A stretch of DNA of 5,382 nucleotides, taken from positions 1-5,382 of the forward strand of contig JAFRZS010000053.1 in the NCBI GenBank assembly GCA_017442445.1, in the 5' to 3' direction. Positions 1 to 5,213 of the stretch are shown here, piece by piece. This DNA comes from Clostridia bacterium (GTDB taxonomy: Bacteria > Bacillota > Clostridia > Oscillospirales > Acutalibacteraceae). The position numbers were made by a program, and so were the translations under genes. Every line of letters begins with the position of its first letter. Position 1 is the stretch's first letter. The notes under the pieces were generated by a model that searched no databases, was not told the origin of the DNA, and was given only the letters and a program-made list of their open reading frames with translations.

Positions 1-365
1 ACAGGTCACTTCATGGCTTGACACGTTCACTCATCGCAAACATGGTTGAAGGTGTAAGCAAAGGCTATTCAAAAGAGCTTGAAGTAAATGGTGTTGGTTA
101 CCGTGCAGCTAAGGAAGGTAAGAACTTAGTTCTCAATATCGGTTACTCACATCAGGTAATCATGCCCGAAATCGACGGTATCACAGTTGAAGTACCGTCA
201 CCCAACAAGATTGTTATTTCCGGTCCTGACAAGCAGAAGGTTGGTCAGTTCGCAGCAGAAGTTCGCGAAAAACGTCCGCCGGAGCCGTATAAGGGCAAGG
301 GTATCAAGTATGTTGATGAATACATCCGCCGTAAGGAAGGTAAAGCCGGTAAGGGCGGTAAATAG
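1..365 (+). CDS. rplF: 50S ribosomal protein L6, C-terminal two-thirds (5' end cut by window)
   Basis: L6 binds 23S rRNA near the factor-binding site and helps form the GTPase-associated region of the 50S subunit. The reading frame is open from base 3, before any start codon, so the gene begins upstream. The 120 residues present start with RSLHGLTRSLIANMVEGV, the end of the first L6 domain, followed by the second-domain motif LEVNGVGYRA. The C-terminal L6 signature follows (GPDKQKVGQFAAEVREKRPPEPYKGKGIKY, split here only by reading), and the protein ends in a basic Lys/Gly tail. The family is usually about 178-180 residues, so roughly 60 N-terminal residues are missing. The TTG at 18 is an internal Leu codon, not a start. 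The gene ends in TAG, 24 bases before rplR. Identification is certain; only the start is unseen. Confidence 0.97.
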   Translation, partial: RSLHGLTRSLIANMVEGVSKGYSKELEVNGVGYRAAKEGKNLVLNIGYSHQVIMPEIDGITVEVPSPNKIVISGPDKQKVGQFAAEVREKRPPEPYKGKGIKYVDEYIRRKEGKAGKGGK

Positions 366-389
366 TCTTAAAAGAAGGAGTGAAACTCA

Positions 390-749
390 ATGGTTAACAG
401 ACCTGACAGCAAAAAGGCAAGACTTAAGCGCCATAAGAGAGTCCGTGGTAAAGTTCACGGTACAGCTGAATGTCCTCGCCTTAATGTATTCCGCTCCCTG
501 CAGCATATATATGCACAGTTGATAGACGACGATAAGGGTGTAACACTCGTATCAGCTTCAACAGTAGAAAAAGATTTTGCAGAGTATGGCGGAAATAAAA
601 CAGCAGCTCACAATGTGGGCAAATTACTCGCAGAGCGTGCCGCAGACAAGAAAATAACAACAGTTGTTTTTGACCGCGGTGGCTATATCTATCACGGCCG
701 TGTACAAGAGCTGGCCGAAGGTGCCCGTGAGGGTGGCCTCAAGTTCTAA
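390..749 (+). CDS. rplR: 50S ribosomal protein L18
   Basis: L18 binds 5S rRNA and, with L5, fixes it on the central protuberance of the 50S subunit. The product is 119 residues, a normal length for the family. Visible family motifs are the basic N-terminus (KKARLKRHKRVRGKVHG), the core PRLNVFRSLQHIYAQLIDD, VTLVSAST, the segment AAHNVGKLLAERA, and the C-terminal VVFDRGGYIYHGRVQELAEGAREGGLKF read in parts. The ATG at 390 is preceded by AAGGAG at 375-380, 9 bases upstream, which supports the start. The stop TAA at 747-749 shares its last base with an ATG in the rpsE frame, so rplR and rpsE are tightly packed and may be translationally coupled. Nothing is missing or unusual. Confidence 0.98.
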   Translation: MVNRPDSKKARLKRHKRVRGKVHGTAECPRLNVFRSLQHIYAQLIDDDKGVTLVSASTVEKDFAEYGGNKTAAHNVGKLLAERAADKKITTVVFDRGGYIYHGRVQELAEGAREGGLKF

Positions 750-751
750 TG

Positions 752-758
752 AAGGAGG
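752..758 (+). promoter_or_regulatory. Ribosome binding site that sets the rpsE start at TTG 767
   Basis: AAGGAGG, a perfect 7-base anti-SD match, begins 2 bases after the rplR stop codon. It lies 8 bases before TTG 767 and downstream of the upstream ATG 749, which therefore has no usable site of its own. This argues for initiation at TTG 767. Confidence 0.85.
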
Positions 759-766
759 AAAAAGCT

Positions 767-1273
767 TTGGCTATGAATGAAACAACGGCTAATGTAAATG
801 AATTGCAAGAACGCGTAGTAGCGATAAACCGTGTTTCCAAGACAGTTAAGGGCGGTAGAATTTTCAAGTTCGCAGCACTTGTAGTCGTTGGTGACGGAAA
901 CGGAACCGTTGGCTTCGGTCTCGGTAAATCCGGCGAAGTTCCGGACGCAATACGCAAAGGTATTGAGGATGCGAAGAAGAATTTAATTCATGTATCTCTT
1001 AAAGGTACTACAATTCCTCATGAAATCATCGGTAAATACGGTGCAGGCGTAGTTCTTATGAAACCCGCAGCACCCGGTACCGGAGTTATTGCCGGCGGAC
1101 CTGTCCGTGCAGTTGTTGAAACTGTAGGTATCAAGGACATCCGTTCAAAGGCACTTCGCTCAAACAATCCGTGTAACGTTGTTAGAGCAACAATCGACGG
1201 ACTTTCAAAACTCCGTAATGTTGACGAAGTTGCGGCTATCCGCGGCAAGTCAGCTAAGGAAATATTAGGTTAA
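767..1273 (+). CDS. rpsE: 30S ribosomal protein S5 (TTG start)
   Basis: S5 sits on the 30S shoulder near the mRNA entry channel and contributes to decoding accuracy and to the spectinomycin-binding region. From TTG 767 the product is 168 residues, normal for S5. The N-terminal dsRBD-like domain carries RVSKTVKGGRIFKFAALVVVGDGNG (about residues 22-46) and GFGLGKSGEVPDAIRKGIEDAKKNL. The C-terminal domain has TTIPHEIIGKYGAGVVLMKPA, GTGVIAGGPVRAV and NNPCNVVRATIDGL. An in-frame ATG at 749 would add six residues (MKEEKA), but the ribosome binding site lies inside those codons. ATG 773 is also possible but sits 14 bases from the site. One variation is GGRI (residues 29-32) where many relatives have GGRR. 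The stop TAA is built into the rpmD ribosome binding site. Confidence 0.95.
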   Translation: MAMNETTANVNELQERVVAINRVSKTVKGGRIFKFAALVVVGDGNGTVGFGLGKSGEVPDAIRKGIEDAKKNLIHVSLKGTTIPHEIIGKYGAGVVLMKPAAPGTGVIAGGPVRAVVETVGIKDIRSKALRSNNPCNVVRATIDGLSKLRNVDEVAAIRGKSAKEILG

Positions 1274-1278
1274 GGAGG
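1272..1278 (+). promoter_or_regulatory. rpmD ribosome binding site overlapping the rpsE stop codon
   Basis: AAGGAGG uses the last two bases of the rpsE TAA stop and sits 8 bases before the rpmD ATG. A ribosome terminating on rpsE would cover this site, which suggests coupled S5/L30 translation (inference). Confidence 0.85.
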
Positions 1279-1286
1279 GTGGAAAA

Positions 1287-1466
1287 ATGGCAGACGTTCA
1301 GGTAAAACTTGTAAAGAGCCTCATCGGCAGCAAAAAGGATCAGATTGCCACCGCCCATGCACTTGGTCTTCATAAAATAGGGGATGTAGCTTCACAGCCC
1401 AACAATCCCCAAACCCAAGGTAAGATTAAAAAAATCAGCCATCTTATCGAGGTAACCGAAGCGTAA
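1287..1466 (+). CDS. rpmD: 50S ribosomal protein L30
   Basis: L30 is a small protein on the 50S surface that contacts 23S rRNA; this is the short bacterial type. The 59-residue product starts MADVQVKLVKSLIGSKKDQ and continues TAHALGLHKIGDV, then GKIKKISHLIEVTEA. These match the L30 core: a first beta strand with V-K-L-V-K-S-x-I-G, the helix A-x-x-L-G-L-x-K, and the C-terminal strand I-x-x-V/I-S-H-L-I/V-x-V. Family length is about 58-61 residues. The usual R-K-P after the first glycine is S-K-K here, and the central segment (SQPNNPQTQG) is divergent but keeps its length. All three Thr codons are ACC, unlike the mixed use in neighbours, but the gene is too short to weigh this. The position between rpsE and rplO is canonical, and the start has a perfect ribosome binding site. 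Confidence 0.96.
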   Translation: MADVQVKLVKSLIGSKKDQIATAHALGLHKIGDVASQPNNPQTQGKIKKISHLIEVTEA

Positions 1467-1468
1467 GC

Positions 1469-1476
1469 AAGGAGGT
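1469..1476 (+). promoter_or_regulatory. Ribosome binding site that sets the rplO start at ATG 1484
   Basis: AAGGAGGT is a perfect 8-base match to the anti-SD, 7 bases before ATG 1484. The in-frame GTG at 1475 overlaps this site and so cannot be the start it serves. Confidence 0.9.
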
Positions 1477-1483
1477 GCGGAAA

Positions 1484-1954
1484 ATGAAATTGCACGAATT
1501 ATCACCGGCAGCTGGTTCAACAAAAGAACGTAAGCGTATCGGTAGAGGTGCAGCTTCCGGTCAGGGTAAAACTGCCGGTAAAGGTCACAAAGGTCAAAAA
1601 GCCCGTGCAGGTCGCGGCATGCGTGCCGGATTTGAAGGCGGTCAGATGCCTTTACAGAGACGTATTCCGAAGCGTGGATTCAACAACATCTTCGCTAAGA
1701 AGATAGCTTCTGTAAACGTATCAGAACTTGAAAGAGTTTTTGAAAACGGTGCAGTTGTAGATGCAGCAGCACTTATCGAAAAGGGCTTAGTAAACGGCTC
1801 ATTCGACGGTATAAAAATTCTTGGTAACGGTGAGCTTACCAAAAAGCTCACAGTAAAGCTTGTCTCTTACGGCGATGCTGAAAAGACAAAGCCTTACTCC
1901 GAGTCAGCTTTAGCAAAGATTGAAGCTGCAGGCGGAAAGGTTGAGGTGATTTGA
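1484..1954 (+). CDS. rplO: 50S ribosomal protein L15
   Basis: L15 is an early-to-mid 50S assembly protein whose long N-terminal extension threads through 23S rRNA. The 156-residue product opens with MKLHELSPAAGSTKERKRIGRG, then the Gly/Lys/Arg-rich tail GQGKTAGKGHKGQKARAG, and GFEGGQMPLQRRIPKRGF (about 49-66). The C-terminal globular part holds IKILGNGELTKKLTVK (110-125) and ends ALAKIEAAGGKVEVI. Bacterial L15 is commonly about 144-150 residues. The excess seems to come from an extra stretch, SYGDAEKTKPY at 128-138, between the LTVK strand and the last helix. ATG 1484 is chosen over an in-frame GTG at 1475 because the latter overlaps the ribosome binding site. The last codons carry the secY ribosome binding site, and the stop TGA is one base from the secY start. 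Confidence 0.97.
   Translation: MKLHELSPAAGSTKERKRIGRGAASGQGKTAGKGHKGQKARAGRGMRAGFEGGQMPLQRRIPKRGFNNIFAKKIASVNVSELERVFENGAVVDAAALIEKGLVNGSFDGIKILGNGELTKKLTVKLVSYGDAEKTKPYSESALAKIEAAGGKVEVI
1943..1950 (+). promoter_or_regulatory. secY ribosome binding site within the end of rplO
   Basis: GAGGTGAT is an 8-base match to the extended anti-SD (AAGGAGGTGATC), 5 bases before TTG 1956. It is encoded by the final Glu-Val-Ile codons of rplO, so initiation on secY probably depends on ribosomes reaching the end of L15 (inference). Confidence 0.75.
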
Positions 1955-1955
1955 G

Positions 1956-3284
1956 TTGATTCAGACAATAATCAATGCATGGAAAATCGCCGACCTTAGA
2001 AAAAAATTATTATACACAGCACTTATTCTTTTGATTTTCAGAATCGGTGCAGCAATCCCGGTGCCCTTCGTTGACATCGCAGAAGGCGGCTTGTTCGCAT
2101 CTGCTAATGTAGGCGGCACATTCATGGAATATCTTCAGATGATGACAGGTGATGCATTTAACTACGGTACAATCTTCGCTATGTCAATCACCCCGTACAT
2201 CAACAGTTCAATCATTATGCAGTTGTTGACGGTTGCAATTCCTTACCTCGAAAGATTACAGAAAGAGGGCGAGGAAGGTCGCAAGAAGATCGCATCAATC
2301 ACACGTGTTGTTACAGTAGTACTTGGTCTTTTACAGAGTACAGCATACTATTTCTATCTCAGAAATCAGGATGCACTCATGAAGATTGACGGTGCAAAAG
2401 CAACAGGCTTTGCTGCAGTATTCCAGGCAGTAGTAATTATCCTTACATTCACAGCAGGTACAGCACTTATCATGTGGATGGGTGAAAGAATCAATGAAAA
2501 GGGTATCGGCAACGGTATTTCAATGATTCTTTTCGCAGGTATCGTATCAAGAATCCCCGCACTTGTAACAACAATCTGGGGTTACTTTGAGCAGGGTATC
2601 AACGTTCCTGCATACTATGCACTTGCTCCTTTGGCATACATCATCATGCTTGCTATGATTGCATACATTGTATGGATGGACAATGCTGAAAGAAGAATCC
2701 CTGTACAGTATGCAAAGAGAGTTGTTGGCAGAAAGATGTACGGCGGCCAGAGCACACATATTCCGATCAAGGTTAATATGTCAGGTGTTATGCCCGTTAT
2801 CTTCGCAAGTTCAATTCTCTCACTTCCTCCGACAATCCAGATGTTCATCGGTAATGACATCTCAGACGGTTGGAAGACATTCTTCAAAGTATTCACAGCT
2901 GAGCATTGGGCTTATGCTATTATCTACTTCGTATTGATTCTGTTCTTTGCATATTTCTATGCATCAATTCAGTACAATCCGATTGAAATGGCAAACAACA
3001 TCCGCAAACAAAGCGGTGCAATCCCGGGTATCCGTCCCGGCAAGCCCACATCTGATTATATCGGAAAGATTTTGTCAAGAATTACATTATTGGGAGCATT
3101 ACTCCTTTGTGTAGTCGCACTCTTCCCGATTATCTTCTCTCAGATTACAACAGCATGTAACGTACCGATGAATCTTTCATTGGGCGGCACATCAATTATC
3201 ATCTTAGTTGGTGTTGCACTTGAAACTGTTAAACAGCTTGAATCACAGATGATGATGCGTCACTATAAGGGCTTCCTTGACTAA
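1956..3284 (+). CDS. secY: Protein translocase channel subunit SecY (TTG start)
   Basis: SecY is the central pore of the SecYEG translocon in the cytoplasmic membrane; it passes unfolded proteins outward and membrane segments sideways. The 442 residues match family length (about 430-445). The start MIQTIINAWKIADLRKKLL leads into TM1 (about 18-36) with the classic FRIGAAIPVPFVD. The plug and TM2 region follow (about 43-95, including MSITPYINSSIIMQLL). Next come TM3-TM5 with GERINEKGIGNGISMILFAGI (176-196), and the C4 loop RRIPVQYAKRVVGRKMYGG (246-264) needed for SecA/ribosome contact. The C5 loop NPIEMANNIRKQSGAIPGIRPGKPT (341-365) precedes the last TMs (about 374-422). About ten hydrophobic segments are present. 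The TTG at 1956 has a matching ribosome binding site, follows the rplO stop by one base, and gives the expected N-terminus. This is the canonical, single-copy-type SecY, with no accessory SecY2 features. Confidence 0.98.
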   Translation: MIQTIINAWKIADLRKKLLYTALILLIFRIGAAIPVPFVDIAEGGLFASANVGGTFMEYLQMMTGDAFNYGTIFAMSITPYINSSIIMQLLTVAIPYLERLQKEGEEGRKKIASITRVVTVVLGLLQSTAYYFYLRNQDALMKIDGAKATGFAAVFQAVVIILTFTAGTALIMWMGERINEKGIGNGISMILFAGIVSRIPALVTTIWGYFEQGINVPAYYALAPLAYIIMLAMIAYIVWMDNAERRIPVQYAKRVVGRKMYGGQSTHIPIKVNMSGVMPVIFASSILSLPPTIQMFIGNDISDGWKTFFKVFTAEHWAYAIIYFVLILFFAYFYASIQYNPIEMANNIRKQSGAIPGIRPGKPTSDYIGKILSRITLLGALLLCVVALFPIIFSQITTACNVPMNLSLGGTSIIILVGVALETVKQLESQMMMRHYKGFLD

Positions 3285-3305
3285 TATTAACAGGAGGCGT
3301 GAATT

Positions 3306-3938
3306 ATGAATTTAATTCTTTTAGGCGCACCCGGCGCAGGAAAGGGAACTCAGGCAGAGATCATCTGTGAGAAGCTTTCCATTCCTGCAATCTCAACGGG
3401 TAATATAATCCGTGCTGCATTAAAGAACGGCACAGAAATGGGACTTAAAGCAAAGTCATTCATTGACGCAGGCGCACTTGTTCCCGATGATGTTGTAATC
3501 GGCATCATTAAAGAGCGTCTTGCAGAGGATGATTGCAAGGGTGGTTTCATTCTTGACGGATTCCCGAGAACAATTCCTCAGGCTGAGGCATTGGACGAAA
3601 TGGGAGTACAGATTGACAAAGTAATCGAGATTTTTGTTCCCGATGAAAAAATTGTCAAGAGAATGTCAGGCAGAAGAGTATGTAAAGCATGCGGTGCTTC
3701 ATACCACACAGAATACAAGAAACCCGCAAAAGACGGCATTTGCAATGTCTGCGGTGAAGAGCTTGTAATCAGAGCTGATGACCATCCCGATACGGTTCTT
3801 GAAAGACTCAAGGTTTACCATGATCAGACAGAACCGTTAAAAGACTACTATGCAAAGCAGAACAAGCTTTCAGTAGTCGAGGGTCAGGAAGAAGTAGCTG
3901 ATACTACAGCATTGACTCTCAAAGCTTTGGAGGAATAG
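3306..3938 (+). CDS. adk: Adenylate kinase with zinc-binding LID domain
   Basis: Adk catalyses ATP + AMP = 2 ADP in the cytoplasm and holds the adenylate pool in balance. The 210-residue product is slightly under the usual long-form length (about 214-218). The P-loop GAPGAGKGTQ is at 7-16, the AMP-binding region around STGN-I-I-R at 30-36, and GFPRT at 85-89. The LID at about 122-160 carries Cys126, Cys129, Cys146 and Cys149, a Cys4 zinc site typical of Gram-positive enzymes, where E. coli has no metal. The RADDHPDTVLERLKVYH segment supplies the catalytic arginines. The usual TGD of the AMP-site motif reads TGN (Asn33). The ATG has AGGAGG at 3292-3297, 8 bases upstream. Its end carries the map ribosome binding site, and the two genes are 1 base apart. 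Confidence 0.98.
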   Translation: MNLILLGAPGAGKGTQAEIICEKLSIPAISTGNIIRAALKNGTEMGLKAKSFIDAGALVPDDVVIGIIKERLAEDDCKGGFILDGFPRTIPQAEALDEMGVQIDKVIEIFVPDEKIVKRMSGRRVCKACGASYHTEYKKPAKDGICNVCGEELVIRADDHPDTVLERLKVYHDQTEPLKDYYAKQNKLSVVEGQEEVADTTALTLKALEE

Positions 3939-3939
3939 C

Positions 3940-4689
3940 ATGATAGTGCTCAAAACAAACAGAGAACTTACACTCATGAAAGATGCTTGTAGGATATCTG
4001 CAGAAGCACTTCAGGTAGTAGGGGAAGCGGTAAAGCCGGGTATCACAACCTATGAACTTGACCGACTTGCGTATGAATATATAACCAAGAATAAGGCAAG
4101 ACCGAACTTCTTGAATTTATACGGATTCCCCGCTACAGCATGCATATCCATAAATAATCAGGTTATTCATGGTATTCCGAGTAAGACAACAGTCTTGAAA
4201 GACGGTGACATAGTCAGCGTTGACCTCGGAGCAGAGCTCAACGGATATAACGGAGATAATGCCGCTACTTTTGCGGTGGGTGAAATAAGCCCCGAAGCAA
4301 AGCGGCTGTGCGACACAACCAGAGAGAGCCTTTACAAAGGAATTGAGGCTGCTGTCGTGGGCGGCAGAATCGGTGATATCGGAGCCGCAGTATCAGAATA
4401 CTGCGAAGAGAGAGGATTCAGTGTAGTCCGCAAATATGTCGGACACGGAATCGGAAGAGAGCTTCATGAAGAACCGAGCGTACCGAATTTCGGTACTCGT
4501 TCAAGAGGAGTACGCCTGTTGCCGGGCATGACATTGGCAATAGAGCCTATGATAAATCAAGGCAAGGCGGATGTCAGAACATTGTCCGACGGTTGGACGG
4601 TAATAACGGCAGACGGAAAGCTTTCTGCGCACTTTGAACATACAATAGCCATTACCAGCAACGGCCCGCAGATATTGACGCAGGTTTAG
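3940..4689 (+). CDS. map: Methionine aminopeptidase, type I
   Basis: This cytosolic metalloenzyme removes the initiator Met from new proteins after deformylation, when the second residue is small. The 249 residues fit the short type Ia form, with no N-terminal zinc-finger extension and no type II insert. All five metal ligands of the pita-bread fold are in place: Asp95 (SVDLGAELNGY), Asp106 (GDNAATF), His169 (GHGIGRELHEEP), Glu202 (AIEPMI) and Glu233 (HFEHTIAIT). The substrate-site histidines His77 (NNQVIHGIP) and His176 are also present. The ATG at 3940 follows the adk stop by one base and has GGAGG at 3929-3933 inside the end of adk. More ATA and GGA codons appear here than in secY and adk, consistent with lower expression. 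Its stop TAG is part of the next gene's ribosome binding site. Confidence 0.98.
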   Translation: MIVLKTNRELTLMKDACRISAEALQVVGEAVKPGITTYELDRLAYEYITKNKARPNFLNLYGFPATACISINNQVIHGIPSKTTVLKDGDIVSVDLGAELNGYNGDNAATFAVGEISPEAKRLCDTTRESLYKGIEAAVVGGRIGDIGAAVSEYCEERGFSVVRKYVGHGIGRELHEEPSVPNFGTRSRGVRLLPGMTLAIEPMINQGKADVRTLSDGWTVITADGKLSAHFEHTIAITSNGPQILTQV

Positions 4690-4693
4690 GAGG
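4688..4693 (+). promoter_or_regulatory. KOW-gene ribosome binding site overlapping the map stop codon
   Basis: AGGAGG starts on the second base of the map TAG stop and ends 9 bases before ATG 4703. This is the same stop-in-site layout as at rpsE/rpmD. Confidence 0.8.
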
Positions 4694-4702
4694 CGGCAAA
4701 AG

Positions 4703-4945
4703 ATGTTTGAAATCGGCAGAGTTGTCCGGTCAAAATCCGGACGCGATAAAGATAAGTATTTAGCCGTAGTAGGCACAGACGGTGATAACATTCTCGTATG
4801 CGAGGGCAAAGAAAGACCTTTGGAAAGACCGAAGTCTAAAAATCCCAAGCACGTAGAACCTACCGATATGATACTTACAGAAGCTGACATGTCTACCAAC
4901 CGTAGACTCAAAAAGGCTTTAAGCCTTAATTACGAAAAACTTTAA
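4703..4945 (+). CDS. KOW-domain RNA-binding protein (L14e-like, YbzG-type position)
   Basis: This small 80-residue protein opens with EIGRVVRSKSGRDKDKYLAVVG, the beta-hairpin and Gly-containing loop of a KOW motif as found in ribosomal proteins L14e, L24 and L26 and in NusG. The remainder is basic (KERPLERPKSKNPKHV) and ends in a charged tail (STNRRLKKALSLNYEKL). The KOW start and basic charge suggest rRNA or mRNA binding; the exact role is not established in the family as far as I know. Bacillus subtilis carries a comparable short gene (ybzG) in the same place between map and infA, which supports homology by synteny. Start ATG 4703 has a good ribosome binding site. Codons 8-13 form a GC-rich hairpin. 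It could be a ribosome-associated or assembly factor (inference). Identity of the domain is firm; function is not. Confidence 0.88.
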   Translation: MFEIGRVVRSKSGRDKDKYLAVVGTDGDNILVCEGKERPLERPKSKNPKHVEPTDMILTEADMSTNRRLKKALSLNYEKL

Positions 4946-4952
4946 AAGGGGG
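4946..4952 (+). promoter_or_regulatory. Imperfect infA ribosome binding site
   Basis: AAGGGGG lies 9 bases before ATG 4962. One position differs from AAGGAGG but can still form a G-U pair with the anti-SD, so this site is somewhat weaker than its neighbours. Confidence 0.7.
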
Positions 4953-4961
4953 AAGCGTAGT

Positions 4962-5180
4962 ATGTCTAAACAGGATATGATTGAAATTGAAGGTACGGTA
5001 ATTGAAGCGTTACCCAACGCAAACTTCCAGGTTGAGTTGGAGAACGGTCACAAAATTTTGGCTCACATCTCGGGAAAACTCAGAATGAATTTTATCAAGA
5101 TTTTACCGGGAGACAAAGTGACGGTCGAAATGTCGCCATATGACCTCACGCGTGGGCGTATCACATGGCGATCCAAATAA
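4962..5180 (+). CDS. infA: Translation initiation factor IF-1
   Basis: IF-1 occupies the 30S A site during initiation and works with IF-2 and IF-3. The 72-residue product is a single OB fold of exact family length. Recognisable are IEIEGTVIEALPNANFQVELENGH (about 7-30), ILAHISGKLRMNFIKILPGDKVTVEMSPYDLTRGRI read in parts (about 32-67), and the end TWRSK. Relative to the Bacillus-type sequence, position 43 is Asn instead of His, and the C-terminal Y-R-Y-K reads W-R-S-K. Both look like lineage substitutions rather than damage. The gene follows the KOW gene by 16 bases and precedes rpmJ by 33 bases, the standard map-infA-rpmJ-rpsM order. The ATG start matches the family start (M-S/A-K-x-D) and the ribosome binding site is adequate but imperfect. 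Confidence 0.98.
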   Translation: MSKQDMIEIEGTVIEALPNANFQVELENGHKILAHISGKLRMNFIKILPGDKVTVEMSPYDLTRGRITWRSK

Positions 5181-5213
5181 AAGCAGAAAGTAAAACTTTA
5201 AGGAGGTAATCTA

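Noticed and set aside
18..46. TTGACA at 18-23 as a possible -35 promoter box
   Set aside because: The hexamer 17 bases downstream (CATGGT) is a poor -10, and the sequence encodes conserved L6 residues.
503..514. 12-base perfect palindrome GCATATATATGC in rplR
   Set aside because: It falls exactly on the codons of the conserved H-I-Y-A motif of L18; a regulatory role is not needed to explain it.
187..522. 111-residue + strand open frame across rplF/rplR
   Set aside because: It is a shifted frame over two certain ribosomal protein genes, with no ribosome binding site and no recognisable domain.
1074..1083. 10-base palindrome CCGGTACCGG in rpsE
   Set aside because: It encodes the conserved P-G-T-G of S5 and has no loop or T-run; most likely coincidence.
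2000..2010. Run of seven A followed by TTATTA in secY, resembling a slippery site
   Set aside because: No downstream structure is evident and the zero frame gives a complete SecY with the expected R-K-K-L-L, so no frameshifting is needed.
2547..2937. Several 70-93-residue frames on both strands inside secY
   Set aside because: They overlap a full-length, motif-complete SecY and show low-complexity or shadow-like composition.
4501..4911. 136-residue antisense open frame over map and the KOW gene
   Set aside because: It lies opposite two well-supported genes, has no clear ribosome binding site, and its product shows no family motif; it is a coding shadow.
5187..5199. Small inverted repeat AAAGT/ACTTT just before the rpmJ ribosome binding site
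   Set aside because: A 5-bp AT-rich stem with a 3-base loop is too weak to call a terminator or regulator.
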